This document shows, one piece after another, positions 54,849-64,000 of a DNA stretch of 64,000 nucleotides. Within the stretch, counting starts at the first letter, position 1. Every line of letters begins with the position of its first letter. The notes under the pieces are model-generated. The model was not told the origin of the DNA and searched no databases. It saw only the letters and a list, made by a program, of their open reading frames with translations. Source of the stretch: Cercospora beticola (lineage: Eukaryota; Ascomycota; Dothideomycetes; Mycosphaerellales; Mycosphaerellaceae); NCBI RefSeq assembly GCF_033473495.1, contig NC_088943.1, positions 1-64,000 of the forward strand. The letters are read 5' to 3'. The position numbers were made by a program, and so were the translations under genes.

Positions 54849-57116
54849 ATGCGTTCTGCTCTGGGTTTCGCCTTTTCCGCCCTCAGTGGCGTGGCATTGG
54901 CACAGACAGGTGAGCTTCCTCGCGAACGACTTTGCCTGAAACAATACTGACTCTTCGCAGGTCTCAAGGCCGAGGGAACAAACTTCACCTTGACTGGTGA
55001 TGGCATGTCCTATCTCTTCCACGTTGACCCCAAGTCGGGCGAAGTGGTTGGCGATCACTTCGGAGGCACTGTCACCGAATTCGTACCTCCGGCGCCCATC
55101 AGCACTCAAGGCTGGCACGATGGACTCGCTCTCGTAAAGAGAGAATTCCCAGATGTTGGACGCAGCGATGTCCGACTTCCAGCCATCCATATCCGCCACG
55201 CCGATGGCAACACTGTCACAGCATTCGCATATCAGTCTCACGAGGTCATCGAAGGCAAGCCGGCACTTCCGGGACTCCCTGCCACATTCGGAAATGCCAG
55301 CGACGTCTCGACTGTCAAGGTGACTCTCTACGATAACTACTCCGACGTCACCGCCGTGCTCTCGTACTCCGTCTTCCCTCGCTACAATGCCATCGCACGA
55401 AGCTTCCAGATTCACAACAATGGCACCGAGGACATTGTCATTGAGCGTGCAGCATCCTTCAGCGTTGATCTGCCGAATCTTGATCTAAACATGGTCGAGC
55501 TGCAGGGTGACTGGTCGCACGAGATGAACAAGGTCATTCGCAAAGTGCAGTATGGCGAGACCGGCTTCCGCAGCACCGAGGGCTACTCGTCCCACCTTCA
55601 CAACCCCTTCTTCGCACTCATCGACCCAACTACCACGGAATCGACCGGTGAGGCATGGGGCTTCAACTTGGTCTACACCGGTAGTTTCGCCGCCACCGCT
55701 GAGCGATTCTCTCACGGCTACGTGCGTGTCCTGCTCGGACTCAACGAGCTTCACAGCACTTTGTCCGTGGCCCCAGGCGAGACCTTCACCTCTCCAGAAG
55801 CCGTAGCTGTCTACTCTTCCGAAGGACTGGGAGGCATGAGCAGGAGCTTCCACAGCCTCTATCGCAACCACCTATCGAGATCACACTTCACTCACGAGAC
55901 ACGTCCTATCCTCCTCAACTCGTGGGAGGGCTTGGGCTTCGGCTACAACGACACCTCCATGGTAAGGCTGGCTGGAGAGGCAGAGGCTCTCGGTGTCAAG
56001 CTCTTCGTCAACGACGATGGATGGTTCGGCACGGACTTTCCTCGTAACAACGATACTCTTGGTCTCGGAGACTGGACCCCCAACCCAGCCAAGTTCCCCA
56101 ACGGTCTCGGTCCTTATGTCGCCGCAGTGAACAACATCACCACTGAGGGAGCTGATGCTTCTCCGATGAAGTTTGGTCTCTGGGTCGAGCCGGAGATGAT
56201 CAACCCCAACTCTACCTTGTACCGCGAGCACCCAGAATGGGTTATGAAGTCTGGACAACACAAGCAGACCTTGACCAGAAGTCAGCTGGTGTTGAACGTC
56301 GCCCTTCCCGAAGTGCAAGAATTCATCATCAACTTCGTGTCTGAACTGATCGACAACGCAAACGTCGAATACATCAAGTGGGACAACAACCGTGCTATCC
56401 ACGAGATGCCAAGCCCATCGACCGACCACAAGTACATTCTCGGCCTCTACCACATCATCGACACCCTCACCACCAAGTATCCACAAGTTCTTTGGGAAGG
56501 CTGCGCTTCCGGTGGTGGTCGTTTTGATGCCGGTCTGCTTCACTACTGGCCTCAATCCTGGACTTCGGACAACACCGACGGCTCTGACCGCCTGACGATC
56601 CAGATGGGCACTTCTCTCGCCTACCCTCCATCCGCCATGGGTTGCCACGTGTCCAAGGTGCCAAACGGATTGAACGGCCGCAACATCTCAATCGAGTATC
56701 GTGCTCACGTCGCCCTCATGTGCGGCTCCTTCGGTTTCGAACTCAACCCACACGAGCTCACTCCTGAGGAGACTTCCGCCATTCCAGAGATCATGGAGAT
56801 TGCCAACCGTATTGGCCCGATCGTCATCTCTGGCGACTTCTACCGCCTTCGCCTTCCAGAAGAGAGCAATTGGCCAGCAGTACAATTTGTTTCCGCAAAC
56901 GAGTCCACTGCTGTCGTCTTTGCTTTCCAGCAAACCAACGCCATCAAGCCTGCTCCTCCGCCGCTCAGACTGCAAGGTCTCGACCCACAAGCGAGGTACT
57001 GGAACGATTATGACAACTCAACGTACTCCGGTCAGACGTATATGAATGGAGGGTTGAATTTGGACTTCCCTCAAAGGGATTACCAGAGTATGTTGGTCTG
57101 GTTGTACAGGCAGTAA
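54849..57116 (+). CDS. Secreted GH36 alpha-galactosidase
   Basis: Exon 1 (54849-54909) encodes the signal peptide (MRSALGFAFSALSGVALAQT). A 51-bp intron (GTGAGC...TCGCAG) leads to exon 2 (54961-57116), for 738 aa in total. The N-terminal beta-supersandwich domain is followed by a TIM barrel with motifs of fungal GH36 (AGLC-like) enzymes: LLNSWEGLGFGYND, VNDDGWFG, FGLWVEPEMINPNS, the nucleophile Asp in YIKWDNNR, and CASGGGRFDAGLLHYWPQ with the acid/base Asp in SDNTD. Several N-glycosylation sequons are present. The enzyme releases alpha-galactose from raffinose-type and galactomannan side chains outside the cell. Full length with no breaks. Confidence 0.93.
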
Positions 57117-57713
57117 ATGAATGCATGGAATGTATCGTCATGCGAGATGTATGACGCGAACAAAATTTCGGATAGAATCTAATGAATAATGATCATTGGT
57201 CTCGACCAGAACGTTGACATCACGATAAGTGTTTCACTCCAGTCTCTTCGAGCACACAAAGCTGTCGCGGCCATTACTGACTTCAAGACTCGAGGACAAT
57301 ACAGAAACGAGTCGTTAGAATGAGGCAAGATAACAACCGTGGCTATCTCTGAACACAACCCAAGGGTCTGACCGGAATGAACCTGGATTCCACAAAAAAT
57401 TCACTGACAGCCTCAGCGACCTGCGGCTGTACTCAGAGGGAGTTGCATCCAGAGGTAGCCACGGCCAGAACTCGGAGTGAACCACGGATTGAATTGATGA
57501 AACAAGATTGCAGAGCGACTACCAGAAGCACAACCAATCTCATCGAGTCTTGTCCACACATCTAGGACGTGGCTCTTCATTGATGAAAATCACCCGGCAG
57601 CCACGATCGCCTGAGGCAGGAGTCAGAGCTGGACCAGGCAGCAGCAGCAGTCTCGATCAGGAAGCGGCGTAGGACATGCAGCCAACCTTATTTCGAGCTA
57701 GCTCCACTCTTAT
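57117..57713. other. Intergenic region
   Basis: About 600 bases with nothing recognisable apart from the flanks of the adjacent genes. Confidence 0.4.
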
Positions 57714-59006
57714 ATGCCGTCTCTTCCTGCTTCTTCTTCTTCCTCCTCCTCTTCTTCTCCGGACACACTCACATCCATCCATCTTTCAGGTCCAAACTCG
57801 ACGCAAAGCTTCTTCACAATGTGGTTTGTTCTAGAATCGGTTCACAGATACGCTCATCTAGCTAACCTTGTTCGAAACAGTGCCCCTGGTGTCGACCAAA
57901 CAGAGCGCGCTCCACAGCGTTGGAGCATCCATGTTCCCGAGTTGAAACATGAACTCCAAATGTCTCTCTCGCCGGGCTGGGAAGAGAAATACACGCTCAC
58001 CGAAGCCTTTGTCAACAAGAAGTGGCGCTTTGGCGCATTCGAGAAGTTGCTGCGCAGGACGAACGTGCCGACCAAGCTCTCGTGCGATGACGAGGGGAGC
58101 TGCGACCAAGTAGGAGGCGTGCCATCTCAGCTCATTCCTGCTATCGCCAAGGAGACCAAACCACTCGCTCCCATCGAGCGCCTGCCTGTCGAGCTTCTCA
58201 ATATCGTCCTCGATGATCCCGACCTCGACAAGAAGGACAGAATTGCACTTGGCTGCTGCTCCATCACGAGCTGGATTTTCGTCAAAGCGCACATCCTTGC
58301 CGACTGCAAGCGTAATCGCATCTCCTGGGCCGGCAAATCCCTCATCTGTACTGGAACCTGGCTGTCCGACTTGCCCACTTCTATCGTGGAGCTCTTTCCT
58401 GACTACGTGGAAGAGCAGAAGGACTGGAATGCTCGTACGCATGGACACCACGTTGGAGCGAGGTATGGGCCTTGTCCGGCGAGGATGTGGAACTATCGCC
58501 AATCGGATGAAAGCGTGGAAGTGGAGCCAGAAAGTGTCGAGGAGGAGTGGATGAGCGCACTTGAGAGTTGGACTTCGCGATTTGGAGAGGACGTGCCATG
58601 GAAAGTGTTGGAAGCGGACCTCAAGCGCGCTCTACGAGCCGACAGTGGACTATGGAACGCAGGTCCCAAATCCTTCGTTCTTAGAAACCTCACAGCAGGA
58701 GAGAAGGTTCTGCTGGACGTCGCTCACCCAAATGGTAGCACAACTTGTGCGAAGGCCGTTGTCAAGGGATATCCAGATGTCAGTCTCGATGCCGCACTAC
58801 TGACCAGGATCTGCTGGGGCAGGGGCATCCTTCGGGAACGCAAGCATGCGAAGGGACACTGGGCTGGTCATCGCTTCGAGATTCTGCCTGCGGATGTGTC
58901 AGAGGGCGAAACGAACTTCGTCGATGTCACGGACGACTTCGTGAAGCACTCTGATGATGCTCTCTGCAGAGGACGAGACTCAACGGCAATGAGGCTCAAG
59001 GGTTGA
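57714..59006 (+). CDS. F-box-like domain protein
   Basis: Intronless, 430 aa. The N-terminus is a Ser run encoded by TTC/TCC codons. Around residues 150-190 lies an F-box-like segment, IERLPVELLNIVLDDPDLDKKDRIALGCCSITSW, with the usual LP.E....I pattern. The rest is Trp-rich with no repeats of the WD or LRR type that I can see. In filamentous ascomycetes such proteins are numerous and may recruit targets to SCF ubiquitin ligases; here the target is unknown. The start could also be the internal Met36. Confidence 0.65.
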   Translation: MPSLPASSSSSSSSSPDTLTSIHLSGPNSTQSFFTMWFVLESVHRYAHLANLVRNSAPGVDQTERAPQRWSIHVPELKHELQMSLSPGWEEKYTLTEAFVNKKWRFGAFEKLLRRTNVPTKLSCDDEGSCDQVGGVPSQLIPAIAKETKPLAPIERLPVELLNIVLDDPDLDKKDRIALGCCSITSWIFVKAHILADCKRNRISWAGKSLICTGTWLSDLPTSIVELFPDYVEEQKDWNARTHGHHVGARYGPCPARMWNYRQSDESVEVEPESVEEEWMSALESWTSRFGEDVPWKVLEADLKRALRADSGLWNAGPKSFVLRNLTAGEKVLLDVAHPNGSTTCAKAVVKGYPDVSLDAALLTRICWGRGILRERKHAKGHWAGHRFEILPADVSEGETNFVDVTDDFVKHSDDALCRGRDSTAMRLKG

Positions 59007-59541
59007 AGAAGGGCGCATGATCTAAAGACGATGGTGGGAGGCGGTGTTTCTAGACAATTTGCTGCGACGCACTGTCGCCCCAGGCGCAGCCGGTCAGCTT
59101 GGAGCCTTCGATTGGGTTTGGAGACAAGGGAGGCTTTCCACGAGTTCTTTGGATAATGGCCATCGAAAGTGGCGTAGCTCGGAAAATGTGGACGCGGGAG
59201 CTGGCCACGGTGCGTCGGTCTCGGCGACAGAGGAATACCAACGGCCATCAGAGTTTACATATAGCTCTAAGATGAAGAGACGAGCCATAACAGGCTTGAC
59301 ACTTGCAAATGACAAAAACACTTTGCTGCTTTCACTTCGTAATCTCGATTCTCTGATCACTCACTCGGGCGTGTAATCAGTCCCTACAATATAACTTTGC
59401 CGACAATAAATGCACTCCTGCACGCTCGCTCTAGATGCACACAAACGCTCGAACCAGTCATGATCCGTCATCTCATCACTCATAAAACCATTAGTCCCAA
59501 CACGGTACAGCAATCCCAGTCTCCCAGTCCCTCGCAGCATC
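59007..59541. other. Intergenic region
   Basis: About 530 bases between convergent genes, with no supported feature. Confidence 0.4.
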
Positions 59542-60513
59542 TCAAACACCACTACCAATCTCCTCCAAACCCCCCTCTTCCGCGCTCCCAACTGCCTGCC
59601 CCAGATCTGCCGCAGCACCCGTCAACGTCCCATCAAGATCAACAGCCACACTCGTCAATCCCTCCGTCGCATCACCAAGACCCTTAGAAGCAGCCAAAGT
59701 CTGCATCCCTTTCGCAATCTTGTCAAGCTGACGCTTTGCATGAGGAATCGCAGGCAGCGCTGGCAGCGAAGGAGACCCTCCAGCACCGCTAAGAACACTC
59801 CCACCCGCTTTCCCCAACGTGGAAACCAACTTCTTCCAAAGTCTGCTCTTCACTTCCACCGAGTTCAGCTCCGAGATTGGCAGCAGCACCCGTCGCTTCG
59901 CCGTCGAGATCAACAAGGGCATCGGTCGTACTTTCCGTCGCTTGACCCATTCCCAGCGCACTAGAAAGCGTTTGAACACCTTTGGCGATCTTATCAAGTT
60001 GTCGTCGATGAGGTGGTCCGGGTGGAGGAGGTGGGGGAGGAGCAGGATTGCCACCATCACTCCCGCCAGAAGCAGGAGTATCGTCGCCAGCAATACCGTC
60101 TAGTAGGTTCTCGACGCCATAGCCAACCCCATTATCGGTGCTTGAGAGCACAGAGTTGCACGCAGCACCTTCGCCAGCGAGTTGGCGTCGATGGCGATGG
60201 CCGGCTTTGGCGCCTGAGATCATGCTGGCGAGGTTGTTGAGTGCGTTCTCAGTACCCTGCAGTTGGAGAAATCAGTATGGATATCTGGCAGAGTGAAGAT
60301 AGTCGTTGCCTCCACAGCTTCATTGACGAGCAAAGTTGTTATATTCATGCGAGTGAGATAGCTGTTGGGCGGTCGACCTACATATCCAACTCCATTGTCC
60401 GTAGAAGAAAAGACCGAATCGCAAGCTGCGCCTTCACCAGCAAGTTGCGGGATCGGCGCCGCAAAAACGTTGCTCGCGAGAAGGCAGGCCGTGAAGATGC
60501 TCGGCACGGACAT
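59542..60513 (-). CDS. Secreted protein of duplicated modules with dibasic sites
   Basis: I join complement(59542-59759, 59827-60256, 60382-60513). The 125-bp and 67-bp introns close in frame to give 259 aa; the second has a weak donor (GTTTCC). A signal peptide (IFTACLLASNVFAAPIP) is followed by module A (QLAGEGAAC(D/N)SV...STDNGVGYG) twice and module B (QLDKIAKG(V/M)QTL...TGAA(A)(D/N)LG) twice, with a Pro-rich linker. The three later modules each follow a basic site (HRR-Q, HRR-Q, AKR-Q), and the first follows the signal peptide directly. Every module therefore begins Gln-Leu. This is the layout of Kex2-processed precursors, although mature products have not been shown. No family is recognised. 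A different second splice is possible. Confidence 0.62.
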
Positions 60514-62640
60514 TCTGGCGAGTGCTGGCGAAGAAATGAATCGATGCAAGTATAGCTAGCCAATCGAAGGCACTGCTAGAACTTCTGAGAGACTGGGACT
60601 TCTGTGCTGCTGATGAGTGGTGGTGAATTTGATGACCATTGTTTCCGATGGCAGAATCGACGGATTAAGTATCAGCATATTGTCAGTGTCGCCATTGCAA
60701 TGCGCCCAAAAGTCGTCACCGCTGTTCGACGCTGGACCTTCGCAGATGAGAGGAGTGCAGATGAGGTCGGTAAGCTCACCAGATCGACGTAGATGGCGGA
60801 GGCATTTTGTCCCGAAGGGGCGTTGATCTGTTCATCCTCCATGTGCTGAGCACGTGTGGCTGATCATTTGTAGTTACTCTGCAGGCGCAAGATGAGCCCT
60901 GCTACCAGAGCTGTATTGTCCACGAAGAGTAACGATCGGATCCGAGGCGAAGAACTTTTCCCGTGCATCAAACTGCGGCAGGAGCATGAGGTCATTGATC
61001 GACAACGGTTGCTGCTGTTTGGGAAATTGAAGAGGTCCAAGGGCCGACAGAGTTCGTGTGGTGGGCTCCATGGCGTTGAGGGGCTCTATTGGCGTCTGTC
61101 CAGCTGTTGCAGTGGTGTCGAGCAGTCTGCCAATCGGTGTCGTCCGGATCAGAGGTGCTGAGAGGTCGAAGGAACGTCGAGAGCAGAGGGTTCAATGCTT
61201 ACGTGTCACAAGCTTCATGCAGTGTCGGTAGTCAAAAGCTTAGCAGCCAAGACTGCAGCCTTTGACGACGAGGCGTCCCTAGGCGTCCCGTGAAAGCACC
61301 ACAAACCCCTCTGCTCTCCATGAGCGCGCAGAGAGTGCACGAGACGACGAGTCAAGCTTTATCGAAGCTCTGAACAGAAGTCTTCGCCTCTTTGTGATCG
61401 GCAGTGCAGCATAGAGCTTTGATCCCGGCCATCGCGAACGAAACCGACTTGCCATTTGCTTTGACAACATGTGGACGACTCGAGCACCAGTGAAGGAAGG
61501 ATACCAGCCGCGAAATGTTTGCATTGCTTTTGCTTCCTCTTCAGCGCATGTATCACGAGGCATGCGGCTGGAAAACTGTTCCCGCCTTCCGGGAGACGGG
61601 TCGCGGATGTACGATGTCGCACGAGGGTCACAGTATGTGCCGGATGACGGAGGGAACTGAGTGCGCCACCATGCCTCCTTCCGCCTTCTGCATTCGATAG
61701 CTGCCAGTCGATGATCGACCACGACCCGCGCTCTCACGTGCTAAGTTCCTGAGGAGCAGCTGGGACTAGGCCAATCGATGTCATGGCGCATGAGAACGCC
61801 TCACCGCAACGCATTTCCGTCATGGTTGTCGCCAAGCAAACCGAGAGACTCGTAGTTCACCTCGGAAAGCCCTGATGCATCAAGACGAAGATCAAGTAGC
61901 TGTCTGCTCAAATGAACATAAGTGTATGGCACTCTCTGGAACAATCTTGGCAAGGTCTGGATGTCTTCTCGGCCTTTGCTCGATTATCCTCTCGGTGGAT
62001 TGAAATTCCATCGACCCGGATCTAGACCTTATCCGACTCATCTTCCAAAGCTCTGGACGCTTTTCGAAGAGACCATCGAATACGAAGGTTCCATCAGGCG
62101 TGGTCAAAGCTGCCGTGCCGGCTCGAGACATACGAAAGTCTACGATGGCAGCTTGGGTCCGAAAAAGACATGGTGCACATGGTGCTTTCCAATCTTCTTC
62201 CACACAGCAGGATGGATCGTCAGTAATGTCGAATGGTTCTTCTGCAGGCGATGTTGTCGTTATGGCGACTTGGCTGACTCGACGAATTCTCTGATTCTGT
62301 TGGCCCTATGAACGGCTCGTCGTGGCTTTCAGGCGCTGACAAGGTCGCCGTCTAGACCTCGCCAGCGAAGCTCGTGTTTTAGTGCTGACAATATGAAGAA
62401 CGAACTGGTGTTCAGCAGCAATAGTGCTGGCTTGGCGCGCGCACGAAGCCAGTGACACCGTGTTGCCGTGCTTTGTTCAGTCTTAGGCTCCATGACTAGG
62501 TCATGAAATCCCCTTCATTAACGTGTTTGATAAGCATGTGAGCCAGATAGGCATGTAAGCTAGTTTTATGAGGTAGATAACCTTGATTCTTGATTTCTCA
62601 GGCTATATAAGTCAGAATTACACCAAAGTTGGATCAATTG
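60514..62640. other. Gene-free region before the RIP tract
   Basis: About 2.1 kb with no supported gene; several frames over 60 codons lack domains or splice support. Composition stays normal until about 62.5 kb, then becomes AT-rich. Confidence 0.45.
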
Positions 62641-64000
62641 AATGCTCAGAAGTCACTCTATCTGATGGACAACCTCTTGAGTTATGACCTTAAATACCAC
62701 ACGTGCTGCAGGTTGGTTTAACCCTTAGCTATTTCTTAATCTAACTAACTAACTGCATTGCCTATCGAGCCTATGCCTAAGCAGTGTCTCTAGCAGCTAA
62801 TTTAGTAGTATTAATTCTAAGAGTAAGCTTAATTTTCTTCCTTAGAGCTCTATAAGACTATAATTCTTTAATTATAGTCTTTATATTCTTATGTTTAGCC
62901 TATAGTAATATCGCTATAGCTTATAACCTTTAGAACCCTTTTAATAACCTATCTACTATATCTAAGATTAAAGTTAGTAAGCTGTTTTAATAGTTTATAA
63001 CCTTAGCCTTAATCTTACTTATTTGCCTCTTAATCTGCCTTAGATTCTAAGAGGTATTCTAAGTATCTAATAAATAAGATAGTAGTAGAGTTAGTGTTTT
63101 ATAACGTAGTATTAGCTTAGATAATATAGCCTATAGATCTAGTAGTAATAAGCCTAAGCCTCTAAAGATACTTTTAATCGTATTTAGAGTAAATATAGCT
63201 TAATATACTTACTAGAACTTAGAAAGGAAGTCTTCTTTAATTAGATAGTAATATCTAACTATACTAAGCCTTTAGATTCTAGCTAAATATACCTTCTTTA
63301 ATAGACTAAAATAGTTAATATCTAAAGGCTATAATAGGTAAGAGGAATATAGTAGTATATAGAGAGTAATAATACTTTATTCCTTATAGAATAACTTAAA
63401 CTCTAGAGTTATATAGCTATTATAGCTATCTAGAATTAAGATCCTCTTCTAACTAATAGTCCTATACTTAGTAAATTTATTAAAGTACTAAATCTACTAG
63501 ACTATATACTTATAGAATATCTAGCCTTTTAGACTAACTCTAAGCTTCTATATTAGCGGTAGGTAGTAGAACTAGGCTTTATTTATTTCCTTACCTAAGA
63601 AGATAATATATAGAGATACTAACTAGCCTTCTATATTAATATAGGCGATAATAGTCTACTACTACGTTAAATTAGAAACTAAGGCCTTAGGTCGCTACTT
63701 CCGCTCGATAGTAGTAATAACTATAGTATTCTAATAGTATCTAAGCCTATATCTACTCTTATTAAAGTTATACGTATTATACTCTATAATTCTATAGTAG
63801 GTTTTTACGTTTTAAACGAGCCTAAACTACTCTATAATAACTTCTAGATCCTTATTCTTAGCTCTCTAGTTTAATAGCCTTTATAATAACTATATTTCTA
63901 AGCCTATATAACGCTTAATAAAGTTATAAGCCTATCTTTAGCTAACTTCTTATCTATTCTATACTTTAGTTATTAAGGAGGCCTAGCTTCTAATTATAGC
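62641..64000 (-). mobile_element. RIP-degraded DNA-transposon relic, pogo/Fot1-like
   Basis: From about 62.77 kb the sequence is AT-rich and almost free of CpA and TpG while TpA is abundant, the signature of repeat-induced point mutation. At 62669-62710 the minus strand encodes a CX2CX4HX4C zinc knuckle (CSTCGI, one TAA stop, then GHNSRGC). The stop fits a CAA to TAA change, exactly what RIP produces. Such knuckles close the transposases of Fot1/pogo-type (DDE_1) fungal elements. Sequence further in, with lysine-rich helices before the knuckle, fits the C-terminal part. The N-terminal side lies beyond the window. Element ends were not located. Confidence 0.55.

Noticed and set aside
55881..56648. 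255-codon frame antisense to the alpha-galactosidase
   Set aside because: A shadow of the strongly coding sense strand; no domain or independent promoter.
1..64000. CRISPR arrays, bacterial-style operons and Shine-Dalgarno sites
   Set aside because: Intron-containing fungal DNA; no spaced direct-repeat array of that kind was seen.

Overview
The window is the left end of a filamentous ascomycete chromosome. It opens directly in (ACCCTA)n telomere repeats (1-174). Its genes carry short GT-AG introns of about 47-125 bp, and the families present are Zn2Cys6 regulators, a HET-domain protein, an Ecp2/Hce2-type effector, an AsaB/CmcJ-like oxygenase and a DUF7580-like protein. Together these suggest Pezizomycotina, with Dothideomycetes (Mycosphaerella/Cercospora group) the most likely guess; that placement is inference. 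Exon joins below were worked out by hand from splice signals and reading-frame continuity.

Layout. 0.3-15.4 kb is a subtelomeric catabolic neighbourhood: a Zn2Cys6 regulator, an Ldh_2 oxidoreductase, a small Dabb protein, a classical SDR sharing a 216-bp promoter with an IlvD/Edd sugar-acid dehydratase, and a GH35-like glycosidase. Read together they could release a sugar, oxidise it, dehydrate the aldonate and reduce a keto product. Inside this block lies a large ten-exon GTPase-RING-patatin gene with NLR-like architecture (5.1-9.5 kb). 15.8-24 kb holds a HET protein with three C-terminal repeats, a second SDR, a PQ-loop vacuolar transporter and an SRA-YDG protein. 24.7-34.6 kb holds a Hce2-type secreted effector, a half-length O-methyltransferase-like gene, a fungal regulator without a zinc cluster, a TPR-SET protein and a low-complexity nuclear-type protein. 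34.6-46.6 kb is gene-poor, with an AsaB-like oxygenase, a DUF4267 membrane protein, a frameshifted DUF7580-like gene, a tandem pair of small secreted proteins (the second frameshifted) and copies of a degenerate dispersed repeat. 46.6-60.5 kb has a single-pass membrane protein, an iron-type alcohol dehydrogenase, a cysteine-rich secreted protein, a GH36 alpha-galactosidase, an F-box-like protein and a secreted protein of duplicated modules separated by dibasic sites. From about 62.7 kb to the end the sequence is strongly AT-rich and almost free of CpA/TpG, the mark of repeat-induced point mutation (RIP). A zinc-knuckle remnant at its edge points to a dead pogo/Fot1-like DNA transposon.

The main observations are the NLR-like patatin gene, the telomere-proximal sugar-acid catabolic set, the HET protein with DUF3659-like repeats, the modular dibasic secreted protein, and several frameshifted or truncated accessory genes.
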